Shown: piece after piece, positions 9,307 through 16,613 of the stretch | Position numbering within the stretch: position 1 is the first letter of the stretch | Layout: the number at the start of each line of letters is the position of its first letter | Origin: JAHRVQ01 sp047616645 | GTDB lineage: Bacteria; Pseudomonadota; Gammaproteobacteria; Pseudomonadales; Azotimanducaceae | DNA length: 39,474 nt | Reading direction: 5' to 3' | Assembly (NCBI GenBank): GCA_047616645.1 | Contig: JBLHIH010000023.1 | Coordinates: 1 to 39,474, forward strand | Position numbers and translations under genes: made by a program | Notes under the pieces: model-generated | What the model saw: the letters and a program-made list of their open reading frames with translations, nothing else | Told to the model about the DNA's origin: nothing | Database searches by the model: none

Positions 9307-10472
9307 GAAGCCTCTGCTCTCAGTACGCGTAGTTTGCTCTCGTATTCTGCTCGGCTATGGTAGCAGCCGTAAAAAACGCGTTTGCCTACATACCCCATGC
9401 GACCATGCATATTGCGCCAATTGTCGAATATTAACGTTGTGCCCGATTGCAGTGGTATCTTGAGCCAGTTGTCTTGGTCGATAGCGTGTTTGTGAAACAA
9501 GGCATAAGCATGATGAAATCGTTCGTCGTCTTCATCGGAAAGCAGAAAGGGTGCACGGTCGTAATTATTAAACGATACCTGTACTAATTGTCCTTCACGA
9601 TCATGGTTAAAGGTCGGGTGCTCGGCGCGCAAGTGCACACCTGTTTCCATATAGTGCGCAGGAACGATAATTTCGCTTAGTGTTTTATACGCTTCTGGAT
9701 CTTCACGTTTAATGCGTTCAGCAATGGCAAAAGCGTCAACTTGAATACTCTCGCCGCCTTTACAGTCGATTTCCAAGCAGTTAAACATTTGCAAACCCGC
9801 CGCGTCATTGTAATAAGTACCGTCGGTATGTGGTTCTAAATAGCTGTTGGTATACGCCGTGTCGCCGTGGTCTGTCAGGTCTGAGGAGAGAGGCCACATT
9901 TTGCCAAATATTGTTTCTTGCACTCGGCCAATGCGGTTGGCCATTTCAGTCGTGGCTGTTTCATTTGGTGGCACGTTATGCAACAGGGAGAAACCATACA
10001 CGTGAATGTTTTCCAGACACTCCAAAAGCCCTTCATCTGATTCGATTATGGCTTGGAATTCCACCGCAGGCAGTTGTTGTAGTGAGTTGCCCTTATCCCA
10101 AAACACTCTCGGTTTTTGCGGTGCAAGCTCGTGTCTAGAGGGGGTTTGCTTAACCACGCTTGCTAACATATAAGCCGAGATAGTTGAACGGGTATCATCA
10201 GACCATAACAAGTCTATCAGCTGGTTCGCTGTATCAAACTCAAGACTCTTGCACATAATGTTTCGAGGAATCGCAAAGGTATTGACCATTCGTTGCAATG
10301 TGTCTTGGTCTAAACTTACCTCATCGGTTCCATGGTCTTTAACCCAGAACCAACTAAATAACTGCTGTAGGCTATCCTCAAAATGGACTAATAAGCCGCT
10401 ATCTGTTGCATCCACCTTGCTTATTAAAGGGGCTAGGTCGGGCATATAGAAGGTATTTTTTACGTGGGACAT
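9303..10472 (-). CDS. 2OG-Fe(II) dioxygenase, trimethyllysine/gamma-butyrobetaine hydroxylase family
   Basis: A 389-residue protein, the usual size of the TMLD/BBOX family that hydroxylates trimethyllysine or gamma-butyrobetaine on the carnitine pathway. The TauD-like catalytic domain contains DTAYTNSYLEPHTDGTYY (204-221), with iron ligands His215 and Asp217. The distal ligand is His356 in NWRNMHGR, and Arg365 in GKRVFYGCY probably binds 2-oxoglutarate. NNYDRAP (302-308) is also family-typical. The N-terminal GBBH-like domain is present (about 20-105), but the Cys ligands of its zinc site are absent: the WLRDxCxCxxC region reads FWVKDHGTDEV. The start is ATG 10472, with a weak AAGAGA about 8 nt upstream; a longer in-frame extension would run into the divergent regulator. 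It is first in a two-gene operon with the TMADH-like gene (4-nt overlap). Which trimethylammonium compound it uses is not decidable by eye. Confidence 0.9.
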   Translation of the reverse strand: MSHVKNTFYMPDLAPLISKVDATDSGLLVHFEDSLQQLFSWFWVKDHGTDEVSLDQDTLQRMVNTFAIPRNIMCKSLEFDTANQLIDLLWSDDTRSTISAYMLASVVKQTPSRHELAPQKPRVFWDKGNSLQQLPAVEFQAIIESDEGLLECLENIHVYGFSLLHNVPPNETATTEMANRIGRVQETIFGKMWPLSSDLTDHGDTAYTNSYLEPHTDGTYYNDAAGLQMFNCLEIDCKGGESIQVDAFAIAERIKREDPEAYKTLSEIIVPAHYMETGVHLRAEHPTFNHDREGQLVQVSFNNYDRAPFLLSDEDDERFHHAYALFHKHAIDQDNWLKIPLQSGTTLIFDNWRNMHGRMGYVGKRVFYGCYHSRAEYESKLRVLRAEAS

Positions 10473-10502
10473 ATGATTCTCTTTTGTGCTAATATTTGGA
10501 AC

Positions 10503-10516
10503 TGAACGATCGTTCA
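10503..10516. promoter_or_regulatory. Probable TetR operator, perfect palindrome
   Basis: TGAACGATCGTTCA is a perfect 14-bp palindrome in the 67-bp divergent gap between the dioxygenase start (10472) and the tetR start (10540). Sequence and position match the kind of operator bound by TetR/AcrR-type repressors. It would let one regulator control itself and the amine-catabolism operon. Binding is inferred. Confidence 0.7.
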
Positions 10517-10539
10517 ATTTATAACTTAGTCTACGGTAT

Positions 10540-11151
10540 ATGTCAAAAACTAGTCGAAATTCTGAACAGAGCAAAGTGTCCGAAACAAAGCTTCGGCTGA
10601 TACAAGCAACCCTAGAAAGTCTGATGGCGGAGGGGGTAGATGGATGTTCTGTTCGAAAAATAAGTGACCGCGCGAAGGTATCTACAGGATTAATTAACTA
10701 TCATTACCCTACAGTTAACCATCTGGTTGCAGATGCCTATGTTCATTTGTCTCATAGGTTTTTAAATTCGGCGATTGAACTCAGTGAGCCCTACAAAGAT
10801 AGTCCGAGACGCCAGGTGAAGATATTCCTAAATGCAATTTTCGCTGAAGATGTTATGCAGCGTAATGTGCTAAGAGCATGGGTCGTGTTTTGGGGCCTGA
10901 TTGACGCTACACCAGAAATGCAGAATGCGCATAAAGTTTCAAATAAGGCCTTCAATGCCTATTTAGAGAGCATATTTAGCGCCCTTGGATCTGACATCGA
11001 AACACTATCACCAAAAATGGCCGCCAGCGGACTAAGTGCTATGATTGATGGCCTTTGGTTGGAGTGGTGTTTGCAAACCGATTCTTTTACCTGTGCCGAC
11101 TGCATACAAATATGTGAACACTGGGTTGACTCTCTGCACCAAGTAAAATAA
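10540..11151 (+). CDS. TetR/BetI-like transcriptional regulator
   Basis: 203 residues. The N-terminal TetR helix-turn-helix reads VRKISDRAKVSTGLINYHY (about residues 38-56), with the LINYH recognition helix close to BetI-type regulators that sense choline or betaine. The C-terminal half is helical, as in ligand-binding domains, with WVVFWGLIDATPEM near the middle. The gene is divergent from the dioxygenase/TMADH-like operon and a perfect palindrome sits 24 bp before its start, so autoregulation and control of that operon are likely. The ligand may be the pathway substrate. The ATG at 10540 has only a weak ribosome-binding site. Confidence 0.88.
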   Translation: MSKTSRNSEQSKVSETKLRLIQATLESLMAEGVDGCSVRKISDRAKVSTGLINYHYPTVNHLVADAYVHLSHRFLNSAIELSEPYKDSPRRQVKIFLNAIFAEDVMQRNVLRAWVVFWGLIDATPEMQNAHKVSNKAFNAYLESIFSALGSDIETLSPKMAASGLSAMIDGLWLEWCLQTDSFTCADCIQICEHWVDSLHQVK

Positions 11152-11466
11152 CAATTAACTAATCTAGAGCCAAACGGACTAACTGAATGTACTCTTCCTA
11201 ACGCGACTCAAAATCTACAATGGCGCTTGCATTTCTTACTGGAGCAACGTCTAATTTTATATATAAAAATCAATAGAATACCCAAATCTCCAGATAGAAT
11301 CTCGATATCATTCAGAAGCACCCAAGATGGTTCTTTTTAGTTCAACCACAGATTATTCTATGTTTCATAGCGCGTGTTGTAGTTAAAAAAACATCTTACA
11401 TCAGTCACTTTTCCGGTGATGGTGATTTTGGGGCGGCGCTATCCTGTTTTCAAAGGAGAACAATCA
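11152..11466. other. Intergenic, no gene seen
   Basis: AT-rich spacer after the regulator. No recognisable coding, RNA or terminator signal. The last 30 nt (CCTGTTTTCAAAGGAGAACA) match the leader of the IS66 tnpA copy near 38560, so the IS66 remnant begins slightly before its ATG. Confidence 0.5.
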
Positions 11467-11812
11467 ATGGATCATGTTGACCCCCTCACCAATCTATCAT
11501 CCCCAGTTATGCCCGGCCATCCCGGTGCTAAATTTGCATTTTGGAAACGACATATTGAAGCTTGGCAAAGTACAACGCTATCCCAACGTGCGTATGTGAA
11601 GCATCATCAACTAGCCCCAACCAGTTTTACGTACTGGAGTGTAAGCTTACGCTTAGTCACAGTGTTTCAAGGCGTGCTTTCGTTCCTGTAACGGTCGCTG
11701 CTGTTACAGGAACACCTGTCCGTCTAATCCACCCAAATGGTGTTGTGATCGAATACCCAGTCGGTAACGATATTACTTGGTTGCAAGCCTTGATGGGGAT
11801 AAACCATGCGGA
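11467..11812 (+). pseudogene. IS66 accessory gene tnpA, frameshifted
   Basis: From ATG 11467 (ribosome-binding site AAAGGAG) the product matches the intact tnpA product at 38187-38537 for about 57 residues (PLTNLSSPVMPGHPGAK, FWKRHIEAWQS, LSQRAYVKHHQL). After TYW the match moves to another frame: VAAVTGTPVRLIHPNG, then ITWLQALMGINHA. At least one frameshift breaks the gene. The junction holds a perfect inverted repeat, GTTCCTGTAAC / GTTACAGGAAC (11682-11692, 11703-11713). No intact tnpB or tnpC follows; beta-glucosidase and IS110 remnants lie in their place. Confidence 0.88.
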
Positions 11813-11964
11813 AGTCACGCTATTTGTGGCGTATATGTTTTTCATTTTTTATCGCATCAGGCTCACTCTTTTTTGGATAGCCTCAGGCATTCCCCTTATG
11901 GTTCAATGTATCAATGCTGCCAGTGCTGTTGGGGTTTGCACCACTGCTGGTGATGTTTACATGA

Positions 11965-12243
11965 TTAATTTTTATCCGCTTGAATCGCTCTAAGAACTTT
12001 GTCCAAATAGCCAAGCGCTATCCAAGGCGATTTTTTGCGGGCAATGTTCCCGAGCCAAACAGCACTGTCTTTTACGATTCGTTGCTGGGTTGGTCTATAA
12101 CCAAGCATCCTCTCAAAGTTATCCAATAATGACCACTGGGTATAACTCATCACCGGAATGCTATCGGCATGACAGTTTTCAAGGTCTTGTAGTGCTCTAT
12201 CGAGGAAGGCAATCCGATGACTATCATCATTAGCTGCCAGACT
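11965..12243 (-). pseudogene. GH1 beta-glucosidase C-terminal remnant
   Basis: The minus-strand frame reads LAANDDSHRIAFLDRAL, then IPVMSYTQWSLLDNFERMLGY, and then TQQRIVKDSAVWLGN. This is the end of family 1 glycoside hydrolases (HRIAFL...PV.GY..WSL.DNFEW..GY...F.L......T.....KDSA.WY). The stretch between the LGY block and TQQR, which holds the FGL.....D strand, is deleted. The catalytic ENG nucleophile region and everything upstream are missing. It is a non-functional scrap between IS remnants. Confidence 0.8.
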
Positions 12244-12498
12244 GTGTTACATCTGCATCATCGCCGACAGATGTTAGTTCGGCAACGAGTTGGCCTTAGT
12301 AATCCTATACGCGGAGTCTTGCTTGATTTTGAAATTACTTTGCCACAAGGAGTGAAGGTGATTACAGAGCGTATTCTAGAATTGCTTTAAGATGCGGGAA
12401 ATGGTTTGCCAGTGTAAGCGCGTACTTTACTGACAGAGCTTAAGGAAGCCCACGATGAGCTGACTGTCAGGGCGAAGCCAATGGAAATGCTTGTTTAA
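12244..12498 (+). pseudogene. IS110-family transposase remnant
   Basis: The frame reads LHLHHRRQMLVRQRVGLSNP, then IRGVLLDFEITLPQGVKVIT, a stop, then LLTELKEAHDELTV to TAA 12496-12498. This is the central region of IS110 transposases (LQ.LHR.RQ.LV..RT.L.NQIRG.L.E.GI..P.G). Two in-frame stops interrupt it, and both the N-terminal DEDD catalytic part and the C-terminal serine part are missing. Confidence 0.82.
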
Positions 12499-12566
12499 TC
12501 ACCAACCATTTCAGCGCTCCACTAAGAGTGAACTACTGGAGGCCGGCGACATGATCTTCAGATCTA

Positions 12567-12680
12567 TTTACAGCACGTTATCTTGAATAGTAGGTCTGAA
12601 AAATAGATCTCTCCTGTTGTAACTTTGGGCGTTCTTTTTGCGGGCTCGAGAAATTGCAATAGGTCGGTCCCGTTTTATTA
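12567..12680 (+). repeat. Dispersed REP/MITE-like repeat, copy A
   Basis: About 114 bp aligning with 38650-38765. Shared blocks include TTTACAGCAC.TTATCTTGAA, AGTAGGTCTGAAAAA, ATAGATCT, and at the far end AATAGGTC.GTCCCG.TTTATT. Both copies lie in the same orientation beside IS66 debris. The left terminal inverted repeat seen in copy B is not preserved here. Confidence 0.7.
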
Positions 12681-12862
12681 TAAAAACCATCAAGTTTTCA
12701 ACGGTGCGGTTGTGGAAATTTACAGTGTTGCGAGTCGAACCTTCCTGAACTTACCTTCTTGAACTTACCTTCTTTAATAGCCCTTTCTGATTATCTCTTT
12801 CTGAACAGACCTTCATGATGCTACAGTATGTTTTTTGGTTGATAGTATTTATAGGATCGATA

Positions 12863-13399
12863 ATGCGAAGTCTCTGGGTCAAAGTTCATCTCTACGTTGC
12901 GGCGTTCTTCCTTCCAATGTTACTCGCCATGGCAAGTTCTGGTGGTCTTTATCTGCTTGGCATTAAGGGCTCCGTCGACTCAACGCCGGTATCCCTATCT
13001 GTCACAACGGTATTCTCTGCGGATTCGCGAACCCTCGAGAATGATGTTCGTGAGCTTTTGAAGGCGAATGGAATTGAACATGATTTTGAATACATCAAAA
13101 TCTCCGGCGGCAGCTTCATTACTCGTCCAACGTCCACCGATTATTACGCGCTCAAAGTTCAGAACGGTGAAATTCAGGCGACGCTGAATCGCCCGGACAT
13201 TATTAAATCCCTGGTAGAGCTACATAAAGGACATGGCCCAGTGCTATTTAAGGATCTACAGAAATTCATGGCGTTGGGGCTGTTGATCATTCTGCTTAGT
13301 GGTTTCTGGCTAGGTGCATCGTCTCCAGGCCTGCGGATACCAACACTCATCACTACGGCTGCAGGTTTTTTGTTCTTCCTTGTTTTGGGCTTTGGTTAA
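12863..13399 (+). CDS. PepSY-associated membrane protein
   Basis: 178 residues from ATG 12863, which has AGGA 7 nt upstream; a longer start at 12815 would add an unlikely leader. There are three hydrophobic segments: one N-terminal (about 7-30) and two near the C-terminus (about 133-150 and 157-176), with a periplasmic-looking region of about 100 residues between them. ELHKGHGPVLFKDLQKF just before the second segment is typical of PepSY/PiuB-type proteins that accompany iron or siderophore uptake receptors. The next gene is a TonB-dependent receptor, with Fur-like boxes in the gap. A role in ferric-complex reduction or release is suggested by such pairings and is not shown by the sequence. 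Confidence 0.75.
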   Translation: MRSLWVKVHLYVAAFFLPMLLAMASSGGLYLLGIKGSVDSTPVSLSVTTVFSADSRTLENDVRELLKANGIEHDFEYIKISGGSFITRPTSTDYYALKVQNGEIQATLNRPDIIKSLVELHKGHGPVLFKDLQKFMALGLLIILLSGFWLGASSPGLRIPTLITTAAGFLFFLVLGFG

Positions 13400-13401
13400 A
13401 T

Positions 13402-13449
13402 ATTAATGATAATTATTCGCATTAGCGCTTGATAATGATTCTCATTTAA
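13402..13449 (+). promoter_or_regulatory. Two Fur-box-like sites
   Basis: 13402-13420 (ATTAATGATAATTATTCGC) and 13431-13449 (GATAATGATTCTCATTTAA) each match about 14 of 19 positions of the Fur consensus GATAATGATAATCATTATC. They lie between the PepSY-type gene and the TonB receptor start (13489). This is the expected position for iron-dependent repression of the receptor. Confidence 0.75.
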
Positions 13450-13488
13450 GATAATTTGTGGCCTCTATTAATAATTAAGGCTCTAACT

Positions 13489-15720
13489 GTGAAGCTTGCC
13501 GTACTCTTAACTCCACTTATCCTACTTTCCTGCCAGGCTGTTCATGGCAGCGATAGTGAGTTCTTAGAAGAAATTACCATTGTTGGCCAAAGCACCGACT
13601 CCCACCAGATCCCTGGTGCCGCTCAGTACATCGGTGAAGCCCAGTTGCTGGAACAGTCCTACTCAGACATACAAAGGATTCTTCGTCAGTCGCCTGGGGT
13701 TTCAATGCAGATCGAAGATGGCTATGGTCTGCGACCAAACATCAGTATCCGTGGCGTGGCGACAGAGAGAAGTAGCAGAATTACGCTGCTCGAAGACAAT
13801 GTGCTCATCGCACCCGCGCCTTACTCTGCGCCCTCTGCTTATTATTTTCCTACCGCTGGCCGCATACACGCCGTTGAAATACTAAAAGGTCCGTCAGCGA
13901 TTACCCAAGGTCCCTATACCATTGGCGGGGCGATGAATATGATATCAACGCCGATACCTGAATCGCTCACTGGGTCTGTGATGGCTGAAGCGGGTGAAGA
14001 TGATACCTATCGAGTTCATGCTACCTATGGCGGCACTAACGATAGTGGCTTTGGCTTCTTGGTCGAAACCCATCAGTGGAAAGCCGATGGATACCAAAGC
14101 ATCGATCGCAGTGGCACCGATACGGGCCTTGATGTTGAAGACTACACAGTGAAACTCGGTTACGCAGGTGAGCGTCACGGGGTTGAGCTAAAGCTTCAAT
14201 ATGCCGACCAGGAATCAAATCAAAGTTATCTTGGTTTGACGGATAATAACTTTGGTGACGATGCGTTTCGTCGCTACGGGCTTTCAGCCCTTGATAACAT
14301 CGAAACAAAACACGAACAGCAAATTCTTAGGTATCGGTTCGATGTTACTGATTCCCTGTCATTGTCGGCGACAGCTTACAACAACGAACATGAGCGTGAC
14401 TGGTTCAAAACCGAAGGAATTGATTTCGATGGCAGTACAACCGCGGAATCGTTTGGCCGTACCAGCTGGTCCAAGGTCGTTGCTGCGATCAATGAAAACA
14501 ATAGCTTAAGTGGTGTGAGTCCAGCTGAACTACAAAGTATCCTGGATGGCGCTGATACGGCCGTCGGTAGTATTCAGATTCGATCAAACTCCAGAGAGTA
14601 TTATTCTCGCGGTATACAGCTAGGCGTAGATTGGCAGTTTACCAGCGGCGATGTTTCTCATGCGATTGAAGTGGGTGCGCGTCTCCATGAAGACGAAGAA
14701 GATCGACTCCAGCGTAATAGCACCTACCGTCAGCAAGATGGACAACTAGTGCTTGATGATTTGGGTTTGCTGGGTAACGCAGGCAATAGAGTGCAGGAAG
14801 CCAAAGCACTGGCGCTTCATATTCAAGACACCATCGAGTTCGGCAATTGGGTACTAACGCCTGGCTTGCGTTATGAAGATATTGAACAAAAACGCACGCG
14901 CTGGGAAACACGCGACGGACGCACCCTTGATCCATCGTCTCGTGAAGATTCAAACTTTCGTAGCTCACGCCGCAACGACACGCAGGTCTGGCTACCAGGG
15001 CTAGGCGTACTGTATAGCCTGAACGATTCGACAACGTTAGTGGCTGGCATACATAAAGGATTCACTGCGCCGAGCAATTCTCCGAACGTTGATGAAGAAG
15101 AAGCAATTAACTACGAGTTAGGTCTGAAGTTTCAAGGTAAACGAATTTCTAGTGAAGCGATCTATTTTCTGAGTGATTACGACAATCTTCTAGGCGAATG
15201 CACTGCTTCATCAGGTTCAGATTGTGACATCGGCGATGCATTTAATGGTGATGCTGCAACGGTACAAGGCATTGAGCTTTTGATTAGCACCGACCTCAGC
15301 CGCACTGGAAGCTATGGTATTCCTATCACCTTCAACTACACCTATATTGATAGCGAATTTGACTCAGACGTCGCTGATACCGCATTCTTTGGTGATGTTT
15401 CAGAGGGTGATCCAATTCCTTATATTCCAGAGCACCAGTTCAACCTGAGTGTTGGTTTGCTCAAAAACAAATGGTCTAGCTACGTTAACGTAAACTTTGT
15501 AGACGCAGTCTGCACTAGGGCATCTTGCGATACGTTTGAGAAGACCGACGACTCGTTGACGATCGATCTCAGCGCTCACTATGCGTTTTCAGATAGCATT
15601 GGCCTTTACGGTAAAATCGAGAATATTACCGGTGAAGAAGACATTTTAGGTCGCCAGCCCTATGGCGCACGACCTAATAAAGATCGAACTGCCACCTTGG
15701 GTGTTCGTTTTAACTTCTAA
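13489..15720 (+). CDS. TonB-dependent receptor, FecA-like
   Basis: 743 residues from GTG 13489, preceded by TTAAGG at 8 nt; this start gives a clean signal peptide (MKLAVLLTPLILLSCQAVHG, cut before SDSEF). A TonB-box-like segment, LEEITIVG, follows at about 26-33. The plug domain (about 40-160) includes RPNISIRGVATERSSRITLL, VEILKGPSAITQGPYTIGGA and MNMIST, close to FecA-type ferric-dicitrate or siderophore receptors. The rest is a beta-barrel ending in the terminal aromatic FNF. It would import a ferric chelate across the outer membrane using TonB energy. Fur-like boxes directly upstream support iron regulation. No ABC transporter or siderophore synthesis genes are nearby. Confidence 0.93.
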   Translation: MKLAVLLTPLILLSCQAVHGSDSEFLEEITIVGQSTDSHQIPGAAQYIGEAQLLEQSYSDIQRILRQSPGVSMQIEDGYGLRPNISIRGVATERSSRITLLEDNVLIAPAPYSAPSAYYFPTAGRIHAVEILKGPSAITQGPYTIGGAMNMISTPIPESLTGSVMAEAGEDDTYRVHATYGGTNDSGFGFLVETHQWKADGYQSIDRSGTDTGLDVEDYTVKLGYAGERHGVELKLQYADQESNQSYLGLTDNNFGDDAFRRYGLSALDNIETKHEQQILRYRFDVTDSLSLSATAYNNEHERDWFKTEGIDFDGSTTAESFGRTSWSKVVAAINENNSLSGVSPAELQSILDGADTAVGSIQIRSNSREYYSRGIQLGVDWQFTSGDVSHAIEVGARLHEDEEDRLQRNSTYRQQDGQLVLDDLGLLGNAGNRVQEAKALALHIQDTIEFGNWVLTPGLRYEDIEQKRTRWETRDGRTLDPSSREDSNFRSSRRNDTQVWLPGLGVLYSLNDSTTLVAGIHKGFTAPSNSPNVDEEEAINYELGLKFQGKRISSEAIYFLSDYDNLLGECTASSGSDCDIGDAFNGDAATVQGIELLISTDLSRTGSYGIPITFNYTYIDSEFDSDVADTAFFGDVSEGDPIPYIPEHQFNLSVGLLKNKWSSYVNVNFVDAVCTRASCDTFEKTDDSLTIDLSAHYAFSDSIGLYGKIENITGEEDILGRQPYGARPNKDRTATLGVRFNF

Positions 15721-15756
15721 GGCAAGCAAGCCTCCTAAATGCTTCAAGACAAACAG

Positions 15757-15786
15757 GCTGGCCTACGAACAACGTCGTAGGTCAGC
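15757..15786 (+). terminator. Hairpin terminator of the TonB receptor gene
   Basis: A 12-bp stem (GCTGGCCTACGA / TCGTAGGTCAGC, one G-T pair) with a 6-nt loop lies 37 nt after the receptor stop codon. The downstream sequence is only mildly T-rich (CTTCTTTTC), so factor-independent termination is likely but imperfect. Confidence 0.55.
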
Positions 15787-15938
15787 AAAAACTGTCTTCT
15801 TTTCGCTAACAATGAATCGTCGAGATATTCCCATAAAGACCTACCACCAGTGTCCTTAGATTTGGTTCACCGGATGCTTTTAGAGAATTATGCATGGAAG
15901 TCGGGCCATTTCTCGGCGACCAAAGTCGAAGTGTTTGC

Positions 15939-16062
15939 TCAATGGCTGTTGCTTCATTGATACCGTTTCCACTAGATAGCTGTAGGGTTGCTCACCGAGA
16001 AGAATTTTTCGATACCGCAGTATTCGATCAATAAGAAATACCATAGTATCCGCAGTATTTCC
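15939..16062 (+). repeat. Degenerate dispersed intergenic repeat, copy 1
   Basis: Colinear with 21029-21146. Both contain the hairpin TCAATG-N10-CATTGA, then AGGGTTGCTCAC 42-45 nt later, then AATACC..AGTATCCG.AGTATT 50-53 nt after that. Upstream, short peptides in the two copies (GHFSATKVEVFAQWLLLH and a weaker match before copy 2) hint at a shared decayed gene end. The rest of 15860-16613 holds nothing I recognise. Confidence 0.55.
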
Positions 16063-16613
16063 TGACCAAAATATCGTCCGAACTAGGTAGGTATTCAGTA
16101 CGACTCTTTTAATTTTTCTAAACGTAGGCTACGTGGTCCTAGCGGTGGACCATGGGAACATATTGAGAAATCACCTAGGACCACATCACGACAACTGGAA
16201 CATTTGCGTCCATTGTGAGGGGCTCTCGACTCAGCGTCCCCGCCGGTTCACTTCGCGAAAAAGCTTTCGTCATGGTATCCGGGGAGGCCGGTCCTGGAAT
16301 AGTACGGGGCCGCCTAGGTCACCGACACAGGGATTTTCAAACCGATTAGCCTACCTTTACGATTGTATCAGAGTCACGAATATTGCACGTTAGCAGAGAT
16401 GGTGTACATATCACATTGCCTGACGACTGCAGATTCTCTTTAACGCAGTCCAAAACCGAGCCACTGGTATGCTTTAACTTCGAGAGCCGCGGTCAGGGCG
16501 GCACGCTGTTGGAACACGGCAATGATGTACTTGTCCTGCTGGAGCGCTTCCAATGAATTCATGAGGATTGGAACCAATATCTGCACCTGCAGTGAACGTG
16601 TAGATTCTAGGTA
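16063..16613. other. Unassigned stretch, probably decayed DNA
   Basis: No gene-like frame with a recognisable product. On the minus strand, about 16450-16564 is open and reads like a natural protein end (SLEALQQDKYIIAVFQQRAA ... YQWLGFGLR, stop), but I cannot assign it to a family. It may be a 3' gene fragment. Confidence 0.4.

Noticed and set aside
10473..10574. N-terminal extension of the dioxygenase to 10574
   Set aside because: It would cross the palindromic operator and overlap the divergent regulator; family length and the site before 10472 favour the shorter start.
11682..11713. 11-bp perfect hairpin as a terminator
   Set aside because: No T-tract, and it lies inside tnpA-derived sequence where the intact copy already shows partial symmetry; probably coincidental decay.
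14639..15077. Minus-strand frames opposite the TonB receptor
   Set aside because: Antisense shadows; the plus strand has a complete receptor with signal peptide and terminal Phe.
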